Shown here: piece after piece, positions 30,092 to 37,765 of the stretch
Position numbering within the stretch: position 1 is the stretch's first letter
Layout: each line of letters opens with the position of its first letter
From: Bacteroidia bacterium
Lineage (GTDB): Bacteria > Bacteroidota > Bacteroidia > Chitinophagales > Chitinophagaceae
DNA length: 64,000 nucleotides
NCBI GenBank assembly: GCA_030426665.1
Contig: JAUHYD010000011.1
Span: 62,001 to 126,000 of the forward strand
Direction: 5' to 3'
Notes under the pieces: model-generated
What the model saw: the letters and a program-made list of their open reading frames with translations, nothing else
What the model was told of the DNA's origin: nothing
Databases searched by the model: none
Program-made: the position numbers and the translations under genes

Positions 30092-31165
30092 CTACTCGCC
30101 TGAATACCTTTTACTGGTAGTGTGCCATAGATGACTACCTGCTATCCAGGCCTCTAAACCTATCAAGTATCTGCGAAGTTCCGGCGTAGCATAGACCATT
30201 AGCTTCGCACATTCATCCTCGAATATTCTTAGCAAATCATTGTGTAAACGAACCCCCATTCTGTGTGCGGCTTCGAATGAACATCCTTCCTCCTTTTGAA
30301 TTGCTTCCCGTATTCCGAATTGATGAACACCAGCCTCTTCTTCTTTCTCAGACGAGACCAAATCATTGACCATCACACAAATAAGCCCGGCTATTTTCAC
30401 AACCTGACGAACCTGTGGTAATGAATAGATATTGTGCGGCAACTCATAAGCGTCAACAATGTCAATCATAGTCAGGCAAGGTGTAAAACCATTCATTTGT
30501 CTTCCCCCAAGGTACTCCCAAACAGGGGCTACCATCTTATTGATGCGCCAGCTTGACTCCTGACACATGGCGACAAACAGGCACATATCTTCGTGCCGTA
30601 CTCTCGCGACTTGCTGTGGTGTACCGTACTTAGCTGTCTTACCGATATATTCCCGCAATGCGACATGGACAGGATGAACCCCTAAACCGTTATTGGTGTC
30701 ATCGTTGTACTTGGGCGTAAAAAAAGGCTCATCGAGTGCGGACATGCACAATGACAAGTTCCGACCAACCATATCAAGGGTCGAGCCTGCGCGCTTGTCA
30801 TCAACAAAGTAGTCATCTAACCCGAAAAGAGCTAACATCGCCTGACCCGCCAAAAACAAACGTTCTCTATCTTCAGAGAAAGCATAGGTAAGCATCACAT
30901 ATCGTCCGAAATTACACTTTCGGAGATAGTCTAAATGACCTTCATAAAGACCGATATCTTCAGCCCATTTCAGCAACCGCTCATTTAACGATTCGCCCAA
31001 TGCGACATCGTCACGATAAGGAGGACGATGACGCAACTCTGTATCCGACTCCTGATCAGGCCGGTTCAGAATTGATGCAATATTTGTTGTCTTTGTCCCC
31101 AAACCTTTCAGACCCGAAGACAATACACGCCTAAGTAAATCATGCGTATTCGTCGTAGTTTGCAT
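30092..31165 (-). CDS. Terpene cyclase of the 2-methylisoborneol synthase type, likely encapsulin cargo
   Basis: Class I terpene synthase, 357 residues from the ATG at 31165 (a TTG two codons earlier is also in frame). The aspartate-rich metal motif is DDYFVDD (about residues 117-123), the NSE motif NDLVSSEKE (about 267-275), and the C-terminal RY pair is present (WHTTSKRY). VWEYLGGRQMNGFTPC and DAYELPHNIY match the 2-MIB synthase family closely. The first 50 residues are low-complexity and carry VLSSGLKGLGTKTT, similar to the ILRGPTGPGTTSL segment of the S. coelicolor enzyme. In S. griseus the N-terminal disordered region loads the enzyme into a Family 2B encapsulin. The shell gene lies 15 bp upstream here. 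No methyltransferase for making 2-methyl-GPP is present, so the product is uncertain. Confidence 0.9.
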   Translation of the reverse strand: MQTTTNTHDLLRRVLSSGLKGLGTKTTNIASILNRPDQESDTELRHRPPYRDDVALGESLNERLLKWAEDIGLYEGHLDYLRKCNFGRYVMLTYAFSEDRERLFLAGQAMLALFGLDDYFVDDKRAGSTLDMVGRNLSLCMSALDEPFFTPKYNDDTNNGLGVHPVHVALREYIGKTAKYGTPQQVARVRHEDMCLFVAMCQESSWRINKMVAPVWEYLGGRQMNGFTPCLTMIDIVDAYELPHNIYSLPQVRQVVKIAGLICVMVNDLVSSEKEEEAGVHQFGIREAIQKEEGCSFEAAHRMGVRLHNDLLRIFEDECAKLMVYATPELRRYLIGLEAWIAGSHLWHTTSKRYSGE

Positions 31166-31180
31166 AGTCAATAGCTAATT

Positions 31181-32608
31181 TTAATGAATGCCCACTTCGA
31201 CATTTCCAAGAACACCAAGTGCGTCCGGAACAAGCACTGCAACGGAGAAATAATTTGTTATTAAATAAGAGATAATTGCTTTTTCATCAATGCCCATATA
31301 CCTTACTGAAAGACTAGGCTCAATTTCTTCCGGGATTCCCATCTGATAAAGCCCGACAACTCCCTGATTTTCTTCGCCTGTTCTCATGGCTAAAATAGAA
31401 GTAAGTCCATCAACAATCGGAATTTTGTTGCAGGAAAAAATCGGAACGCCTCTCCATGCAATAGTTTCCTTTCCGTCTACTTCTACGGTATCCGGATAAA
31501 TACCACGCTTTGTGCATTCCCTCAAAAAAGCAGCAATAGCTTTAGGGTGAGCGAACATGTACTGAGTTTTTCTCCGCTTAGACAACAATTCATCCATATC
31601 ATCCGGTGTCGGAGGACCGCTTTCAGTCTGTATGCGTTGGCGATAGTCAACATTATGAAGCAACCCGAAATCCCTGTTGTTAATCATTTCATACTCCTGC
31701 GCTTCCCTGAGTTCTTCTACAGTGAGCCTTACTTGTTCCTCTGTCTGATTATAGGGCGAGTTATACAAGTCAGCAACCTTAGTATGTATTTTCAATACTG
31801 TCTGTCCCGTATGCAACTCATACTCACGAGGAGCAGCATCGTACGCCACAAACGTACTGGGAATCTCAGGTTCATTATCATGCAACCCTGCAAACATTTC
31901 TATCTTTGTTTCCCCCTTTCGGTTCGACTTATTTCTAAGTATGGAAAGTTCTTCTTCGGTATGCAAGTATTTATCCATACCCTCAGACCCTCTGAGGTAT
32001 TCTTTTATTATTTCCTTTGCTTTATCATAACCGATTTTCAATACCGTAACATCGGTACGTGCTATCGCATCATAAATGAAGGAAGGAGTTTTTGCGTCTG
32101 CAGCATCTACATTATTATGGAACAATCCAAACCCGCCAAAATACTGCTCTGGCCCCATTGTACCGGTAGCATTATCAAAATCGAAAACCCCGGGTTCAAA
32201 AAATGCAACTTTACCGCTGTAAATGATATAAACGTGAGTAGCCTCATTGCCATGGGTTACAATCTGCGTATTTTTGGTGAACTTTTCTTCCTCTGCAACC
32301 GCCGCAATTCGTTTCAACAGCTCATCATCTTCAATATTGCTTAAACAGGGCATCTGAGACAATGACGGAGCAAATATTCTGGGAGTACTGTCGGATGTAT
32401 CAAAAGTCACCATTCCTGGACGAATCTCAAGAATCTGCCGTCTATTGACCCGATAATAACCGCCGCTAACGTTAACCCACGGCAAATACTTTAAAAGATT
32501 CCTCGACGAAATCGACTCCATCTGGGGTCTCGTCTTTGAGATTTCTGTCAACGGTCTAGCTTGCTCTTTGGGCAAACTAGTAATCCTGGAATTGAATTTT
32601 TCGCTCAT
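31181..32608 (-). CDS. Family 2B encapsulin nanocompartment shell protein (EshA-like)
   Basis: 475 residues with the two-part layout of Family 2B encapsulins. Residues 1-85 and about 215-475 form the HK97-type shell ([65 protein letters not shown], and the C-terminal [25 protein letters not shown]). Residues about 88-205 are an inserted cyclic-nucleotide-binding fold ([18 protein letters not shown]). These proteins were once read as transcription factors (EshA). In S. griseus the shell encloses 2-MIB synthase and its inserted domain does not bind cAMP. Here the phosphate-binding cassette also lacks the usual Glu and Arg. It is first in a two-gene operon with the terpene cyclase. The ATG at 32608 is the only sensible start. 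Confidence 0.92.
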   Translation of the reverse strand: MSEKFNSRITSLPKEQARPLTEISKTRPQMESISSRNLLKYLPWVNVSGGYYRVNRRQILEIRPGMVTFDTSDSTPRIFAPSLSQMPCLSNIEDDELLKRIAAVAEEEKFTKNTQIVTHGNEATHVYIIYSGKVAFFEPGVFDFDNATGTMGPEQYFGGFGLFHNNVDAADAKTPSFIYDAIARTDVTVLKIGYDKAKEIIKEYLRGSEGMDKYLHTEEELSILRNKSNRKGETKIEMFAGLHDNEPEIPSTFVAYDAAPREYELHTGQTVLKIHTKVADLYNSPYNQTEEQVRLTVEELREAQEYEMINNRDFGLLHNVDYRQRIQTESGPPTPDDMDELLSKRRKTQYMFAHPKAIAAFLRECTKRGIYPDTVEVDGKETIAWRGVPIFSCNKIPIVDGLTSILAMRTGEENQGVVGLYQMGIPEEIEPSLSVRYMGIDEKAIISYLITNYFSVAVLVPDALGVLGNVEVGIH

Positions 32609-32909
32609 GTTTTATGACATTTAAAATGTTTATTCATCCACAAAATAGTAAAATAATCACACAGTGTATATATTGAAATATAAACAGATTAATGCCCTGC
32701 ATTAACATTAAGACGAAGTATGTTCGTTAATAGAAATATCCAAACAACAGAGATTACATGTTTAACAACGTTGCATTTTTCAATTTGCCTTTCCTGCAAC
32801 TAATATTCATAGACTCAATGTGTCAGAATAATTTAAAAAAAACTTTGTCTTTAATCACTATATTTGTTCACGTCTATTGAGCCCGGTTTGTAACAATAAA
32901 AAATAGCAC
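32609..32909. other. Divergent control region between the encapsulin and adenylate cyclase genes
   Basis: 301 AT-rich bases. Present are a 13-bp palindrome ACATTTAAAATGT (32617-32629) 9 bp upstream of the shell ATG, a palindrome ACACAGTGT (32659-32667), and the cyclase promoter box (32859-32866). No consensus TGTGA-N6-TCACA Crp site and no reverse-strand TAnnTTTG box were found, so the encapsulin promoter is not located. Confidence 0.5.
32859..32866 (+). promoter_or_regulatory. Promoter -7 box of the adenylate cyclase gene
   Basis: TATATTTG matches TAnnTTTG and ends 43 bp before the ATG at 32910. A TTTA at 32832-32835, 23 bp upstream, is a weak -33 candidate. Confidence 0.5.
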
Positions 32910-34127
32910 ATGTTTAAATTTGCAAAACGGTTTGCATACAATGAGCACGACTCTCCTGACCTTGCTTTTCAGAAAGAGTTGCTGGCTATCATTTCTTCCT
33001 TTCTTGTCTTGTGTGGTGTAGTTTGGTGGCTGATGTGGTATTTGATATTTGGATGGTCAATTCCTACAGTGGCTGCTGGTTTATTTGGCATCATGGTATT
33101 TGTAATGATGATAGTTTCTCACGTTACAAAAAAGCACCTATTGTTAGTCCATGCAGCCTTTTTTGGCACAATCATCGTCCCGGTTACTTGTCAGTGGGCA
33201 TTGGGCAGCATGCACAATAGTGGTATGATTATAGCCTGGGCTTTTCTCACACCTCTCGGGATACTGATTTTTGCATCAATTCGCCCGGCAATTGTATACA
33301 TGCTGATTTTTATCATATACATCCTAATAACGGCAATATTTCAACCGGTATTTCCCGGTCGCGAACTGATAGCCTCGGACGGGATAATTAAGATGTTCTA
33401 CTCTATGAATCTGGTAACATCATTTACGGTTATTTTCGGGACTTGCGCCTGGTTTGTACACACAATTAAGGCCGAAAAGCGTGTCTCTGAAAGCCTACTC
33501 CTGAACATCCTGCCAAACGATGTGGCACAGGAACTGAAAAAGTTCGGCAGGGTGGAACCCGTCAGCCACGAACACGCAACTGTGCTATTCACAGACTTCA
33601 AAGGCTTTACGGAAATTACAGAGTCTATTACAGCAAAGGAATTGGTGGCCGAGATTAACCATTGCTTCGGAGCTTTTGATGAAATAACAACCAAATACAA
33701 CATTGAAAAAATAAAGACCATCGGCGACTCGTATATGGCTGTGGGCGGAAACTTCAGCGGAAATGCTTGTACACCCTGGCATGTAATCTCTGCGGGACTG
33801 GAATTGCAAGAGTACATCAGCAAACGAAAAAAAGAACGCGAGAAAGTAGGGAAATTTGGTTTTGAGATGCGCGTAGGCGTTCATTCCGGACCGGTAGTAT
33901 CCGGGGTAGTTGGGGTAAAGAAATTCCAATTTGACATTTGGGGCGACACCGTAAACATTGCATCCCGAATGCAATCAAACGGAGAAATAGGCGAATTGAA
34001 TATTACAGGAACCACGCGCGACCTGGTGAAAGATAAGTTCGATTTCGATTTCCGGGGAAACTTGCCCGTAAAGGGTAAGGGTGATATGCCCATGTACTTC
34101 GTGAGGCGAAAGCAAGAGAACGCATAA
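32910..34127 (+). CDS. Membrane-bound class III adenylate cyclase
   Basis: Makes cAMP from ATP. The N-terminal 190 of 405 residues hold about six hydrophobic helices (for example IISSFLVLCGVVWWLMWYLI, GLFGIMVFVMMIVSHV, PAIVYMLIFIIYILITA). Next comes the linker LLNILPNDVAQELKKFG and a class III catalytic domain. All key residues are visible: metal-binding Asp in LFTDFKGFTEI (about residue 228) and IGDSYMAVGG (about 272), the ATP-selecting Lys in EKIKTIGD and Asp in FDIWGDTVN (about 341), and the transition-state Asn and Arg in DTVNIASRM. GTP-selecting residues (E and C) are absent, so ATP is the expected substrate. It faces away from the encapsulin gene across 301 bp and is followed by idi. 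Confidence 0.92.
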   Translation: MFKFAKRFAYNEHDSPDLAFQKELLAIISSFLVLCGVVWWLMWYLIFGWSIPTVAAGLFGIMVFVMMIVSHVTKKHLLLVHAAFFGTIIVPVTCQWALGSMHNSGMIIAWAFLTPLGILIFASIRPAIVYMLIFIIYILITAIFQPVFPGRELIASDGIIKMFYSMNLVTSFTVIFGTCAWFVHTIKAEKRVSESLLLNILPNDVAQELKKFGRVEPVSHEHATVLFTDFKGFTEITESITAKELVAEINHCFGAFDEITTKYNIEKIKTIGDSYMAVGGNFSGNACTPWHVISAGLELQEYISKRKKEREKVGKFGFEMRVGVHSGPVVSGVVGVKKFQFDIWGDTVNIASRMQSNGEIGELNITGTTRDLVKDKFDFDFRGNLPVKGKGDMPMYFVRRKQENA

Positions 34128-34245
34128 AACGCACATCCCAAAAGTAGACATAGTTTTTCTTCAAAAAAGTATTTAATTGAAGTCATTTCAAGAAAAAGTA
34201 GCGCAGAAATTTTATTGCCGTTGCAGCCATTAATCAAAGAAGTCT

Positions 34246-34761
34246 ATGAAGGAATTAGTTGTTTTGGTGGACGAGAATGATACACAGATCGGCACAATGG
34301 AAAAGCTGTTAGCGCACACTTCCGGCAAGCTCCACCGGGCAATATCCGTGTTCATTTTCAATACAAAAGGCGATATGCTGCTACAGCAACGCGCAGATGG
34401 CAAGTACCATTCGGCAAACCTCTGGTCTAATGCCTGTTGCAGTCATCCAAGACCTGACGAACCTGTCCCAGACGCAGCAGCACGTCGTCTATACGAGGAA
34501 ATGGGGATGGTTTGTGAACTAAAGGAAAATTTCAGCTTTATCTATAAGGCGGCATTCGCCAACGGGCTGACAGAATATGAATTTGACCATGTTTTCACCG
34601 GCGTAAGTGATGAAATACCAAAACCAAATATCGAAGAGGTTGGTGCCTGGGCTTATCTGTCAAAATCCGACCTAACTAACGACATACACCACCACCCCGG
34701 CAAGTACACCGAATGGTTTAAGATTTGTGTAGCTAAGTATCAGGCAAACCTATTTAAATAG
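34246..34761 (+). CDS. idi: Isopentenyl-diphosphate delta-isomerase, type I
   Basis: Interconverts IPP and DMAPP, the building blocks of all terpenes. The 171-residue Nudix-fold protein has the metal-site histidines in KLLAHTSGKLHRAISVFIF, the catalytic cysteine region WSNACCSHPRP (E. coli Idi C67), the Nudix-like ARRLYEEMGM, and the catalytic glutamates in LTEYEFDHVF. Length and order match the type I enzyme. It follows the adenylate cyclase by 118 bp on the same strand and lies 1.6 kb from the terpene cyclase operon, which suggests a role in supplying precursor to that pathway, though it may also serve general isoprenoid synthesis. Confidence 0.94.
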   Translation: MKELVVLVDENDTQIGTMEKLLAHTSGKLHRAISVFIFNTKGDMLLQQRADGKYHSANLWSNACCSHPRPDEPVPDAAARRLYEEMGMVCELKENFSFIYKAAFANGLTEYEFDHVFTGVSDEIPKPNIEEVGAWAYLSKSDLTNDIHHHPGKYTEWFKICVAKYQANLFK

Positions 34762-34944
34762 CTTTTGCTATTTATATTGATGCAACTTAAAAACTTATTC
34801 TGCTTGCAAACCGCACGCCTGTCTATCCCTGTTCAATATCTGTGACAATAATAAGTTTTGCGTATATTGTAATTCAGGAGACGCTTCTCATGAACCAACC
34901 CGTTCTGGCTAACCTCCAATGCTATAAACTAATGAACTAACTAA

Positions 34945-37128
34945 ATGAATAAATCGAATTCCGGAATTGGTCAATTCTTTAAGCAGATACCAAACAACAT
35001 ATTCGCAGGGTTTGTGGTGTCACTAGTGGCTATGCCATTAAGTCTTGGTCTGGCTTTGGCATCCGGCGCACCACCAATTGCAGGTGTAATTTCCGGAGTT
35101 GTAGGCGGCATCTTAGTTGCATTTCTGGGTGGTGGCTATGTCAGTATTACCGGACCCGGAAACGGTCTGGTGGTAGTTGTGCTCACCACCATTACCACAT
35201 TAGGTGCCGGCAACATGGCAGACGGGTACACCTATACTTTAGCTGCTATTATTTGTTCCGGCGCGCTAATGCTCATGCTGGCCTTTGTCAATCTCGGCAA
35301 AATATCAGGATTCTTCCCCAACACTGCCATTCAAGGCATGCTCGCCGCAATCGGCATAATTATTCTGAGCAAACAGGCACATATAATGCTCGGCAATATG
35401 GACGCCAAAGGCAGTACGTTTGAGCTGTTGTTTACGATACCCAATTCAGTAATAGATGCCCTAAGACACCCATTAAAAAAACCGGCAGCAATCTCCGGAC
35501 TTATAAGTCTGGGTATAATGACTTTTTATCCCAAAATCAGAAATAAATACTTTCAACTGATTCCTGCCCCCATGTGGATAGTAATATTTGCTGTAGGACT
35601 TGCCTATTTCATAGAATATCAGGAGGGCATGGACCACCCCATCCACAAGTCTTATTTTGTTAGTATTCCTGAAGACGTACTTTCTCATTTCCCTAAGCCA
35701 AATTTTGGCAAAGCGCTCACCTCCGATTTTATTCTGGCCACGATTTCCATTACACTTATTGCGAGTATTGAATCACTTTTGTCAATAAAAGCTATTGACA
35801 ACCTCGATCCACAAAAACGGAAAACAAATGTAAAAAGAGACCTAAAGGCATTAGGACTGGCAACCATGGCTTCGGGGTTTCTGGGTGGCCTCAATGTGGT
35901 GACGGTAATCGCCAGAAGCTCAGTGAATGTAAACAACAAGGCGAGCAACCGCAGCGCCAATTTCTTTCAGGCCGTATTTTTAATTTTGTTTATTGTCTTG
36001 TTCCGGAAGCAAATCATGCACATTCCCTTTCCTGCATTAGCAGCAATATTGGTATTTACCGGCTATAAGCTGGCCTCGCCGGACAGTATCAGACACATCT
36101 CAAATGTTGGGAAAGAACAACTGATAATATTCTTTATTACGCTGTTGGCGACATTAAGTCTGGGTATTGTATTCGGTATAATTATAGGTATTGTGGTCAC
36201 CTTTCTGGTTCATTTCTTTTTTGCAAAGTCAATCAAACTATTTACAAGTCACGGTTTCGCCAATAATCTGGAATTAAAAAAAGATGACAACGGCAACCTG
36301 AAAATTAAAGTGAATCACTTCAGCTCATTTATTAATTTTTTCAGACTCAAAAATATTTTAGACCGCTTCGACCGTACAAAAACTGTTACGCTCGACTTCC
36401 TTGACTGCGAATTTATTGACCATACGGTGATGCAGAACCTGCTCGAGTATGAACAACAATTTGACAAAAACAACGGAGAGCTTCAATTCATTGGTCTCGA
36501 ACTGCACCAGGCAGAAACTGACCACCCTTCCGCATTTCGTAGAATTATCAGCTTGGTGAAACCCATACTACCCCGACAAGACAAACTGGTGGAGTACTTT
36601 AACTTAATCGGCTGGAAGTTTTCGCACGATAAGGAATACCACTTGTACTTTCTGAAGAATTTCACTTACTTCAAAACCCGGCAACCCGAAAGCATACATA
36701 ATATTGCAAGCAACGATACCGAAACAATTAAATTTTTTGACCTTAATTATACAGAGGGGGCATTTATAGCCGAAGAGGGCATACATGCCAGCATGGTATA
36801 TCTCAAATGCTCAAGACCCGTACCGGAGTTTAGTTTAAACAAACGTGGGCTGCTGGAGCGACTCAGCATCCTGGACGATTTAAAAGAAATTAAAATCAAA
36901 CATTTCAAAGACTTTGTCGCGCTCTTTTCTTTAAAAGGAAGAAGCTTGTTAGGTGTCCGCAGATTCTTTACTGACGAACTGATATTATTTCTGGAAAGCA
37001 ATCCCTATTATCACTTAGAATCAGACGGAATAGACGGCATTCTAATCTTCGACAAAGAACGTCTCGACAATATATCAGAAGTAAAATCAATTGTGGATTT
37101 CAGCCAACGACTTGCGGAATTTGTGTAG
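34945..37128 (+). CDS. SulP-family anion transporter with STAS and extra C-terminal domain
   Basis: 727 residues. Residues about 15-440 form the membrane domain of a SulP (SLC26-type) carrier with the start motif NNIFAGFVVSLVAMPLSLGLALASGAPP and SITGPGNGLVVVVL, GVISGVVGGILVAFLGGGYV and LIASIESLLSIKAIDN. A STAS domain follows (KTVTLDFLDCEFIDHTVM, about 475-500). The last 170 residues (after YFNLIGWKFSHDKEYHLYFLK) are a further domain that I do not recognise. Likely substrates in the family are sulfate, bicarbonate or other anions. None can be chosen here. It stands alone between idi and a GNAT gene. Confidence 0.9.
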   Translation: MNKSNSGIGQFFKQIPNNIFAGFVVSLVAMPLSLGLALASGAPPIAGVISGVVGGILVAFLGGGYVSITGPGNGLVVVVLTTITTLGAGNMADGYTYTLAAIICSGALMLMLAFVNLGKISGFFPNTAIQGMLAAIGIIILSKQAHIMLGNMDAKGSTFELLFTIPNSVIDALRHPLKKPAAISGLISLGIMTFYPKIRNKYFQLIPAPMWIVIFAVGLAYFIEYQEGMDHPIHKSYFVSIPEDVLSHFPKPNFGKALTSDFILATISITLIASIESLLSIKAIDNLDPQKRKTNVKRDLKALGLATMASGFLGGLNVVTVIARSSVNVNNKASNRSANFFQAVFLILFIVLFRKQIMHIPFPALAAILVFTGYKLASPDSIRHISNVGKEQLIIFFITLLATLSLGIVFGIIIGIVVTFLVHFFFAKSIKLFTSHGFANNLELKKDDNGNLKIKVNHFSSFINFFRLKNILDRFDRTKTVTLDFLDCEFIDHTVMQNLLEYEQQFDKNNGELQFIGLELHQAETDHPSAFRRIISLVKPILPRQDKLVEYFNLIGWKFSHDKEYHLYFLKNFTYFKTRQPESIHNIASNDTETIKFFDLNYTEGAFIAEEGIHASMVYLKCSRPVPEFSLNKRGLLERLSILDDLKEIKIKHFKDFVALFSLKGRSLLGVRRFFTDELILFLESNPYYHLESDGIDGILIFDKERLDNISEVKSIVDFSQRLAEFV

Positions 37129-37160
37129 CAACCGAGTAGCCGCTTTTTTATTTTCAAAAC

Positions 37161-37703
37161 ATGCATTACACCGACAAACTAGAATCCAATAGACTAACTA
37201 CCCGCTTCCTGACCATGGAAGACATACCCGTATGGGCTGAGTTCTTTCGCAATCCGGATACCAATGCTCTGCACAAACCAACAGAACTAACAGCAGAAGA
37301 ACAGTCTGAACAATGGATGCAATTTGCGTTGAAACGATATGCAGAAAACCGATTAGGACTCCAGGCGCTTATACTAAAGGACACAGGTGCCTTTATTGGA
37401 CAATGTGGTTTGCTCGCTCAGGTAGCTAACGGGAAACCTGTTACAGAAATAGGCTACCATTTATTGCGCCCTTATTGGGGCAGAGGCTATGCGGTAGAAG
37501 CAGCGGCTCTTTTTCGTGACTATGGATTTACAAATAATTTTGACGACTCGTTAGTTTCACTGATACTTCCTGAAAACAACCGCTCTCAGCAAGTTGCGCT
37601 ACGCAATGGCATGAAACTGCACGACCCGGATGCGGAGTTCAGAGGAGAACACTATCAGATGTACCGCATCGTCAGAGAAGAATGGGAACAACTTAAAGCC
37701 TAG
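37161..37703 (+). CDS. GNAT family N-acetyltransferase (RimJ/RimL type)
   Basis: 180 residues with the acetyl-CoA-binding fold: the N-terminal LESNRLTTRFLTMEDIPVWAEFF is typical of RimJ/RimL-type enzymes, GAFIGQCGLLAQ is motif D/A, and ITEIGYHLLRPYWGRGYAVEAAALFRDYGF contains the pyrophosphate-binding [QR]xxGx[GA] (here RPYWGRGYA). NNRSQQVALRNGMKL is the last conserved helix. Substrate (a protein N-terminus, amino acid or small amine) is unknown. It starts 32 bp after the transporter stop and may be cotranscribed with it. Confidence 0.9.
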   Translation: MHYTDKLESNRLTTRFLTMEDIPVWAEFFRNPDTNALHKPTELTAEEQSEQWMQFALKRYAENRLGLQALILKDTGAFIGQCGLLAQVANGKPVTEIGYHLLRPYWGRGYAVEAAALFRDYGFTNNFDDSLVSLILPENNRSQQVALRNGMKLHDPDAEFRGEHYQMYRIVREEWEQLKA

Positions 37704-37765
37704 CATACGCCACTAACCATCGGGGCGGTTAAGTCGATTCATACGAATTATCTGCTACTTTCAAT

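Noticed and set aside
31547-32344. 265-residue reading frame on the + strand within the encapsulin gene
   Set aside because: It lies antisense to a well-recognised coding sequence, has no family pattern and is rich in odd cysteine and phenylalanine clusters.
31181-32608. Reading the shell gene as a Crp-family transcription factor
   Set aside because: There is no helix-turn-helix. The nucleotide-binding fold is inserted inside a shell-type sequence, and the neighbour is a terpene cyclase, which fits a Family 2B encapsulin.
32609-32909. Crp-like binding site upstream of the encapsulin operon
   Set aside because: Only partial palindromes were found. No TGTGA-N6-TCACA sequence is present.
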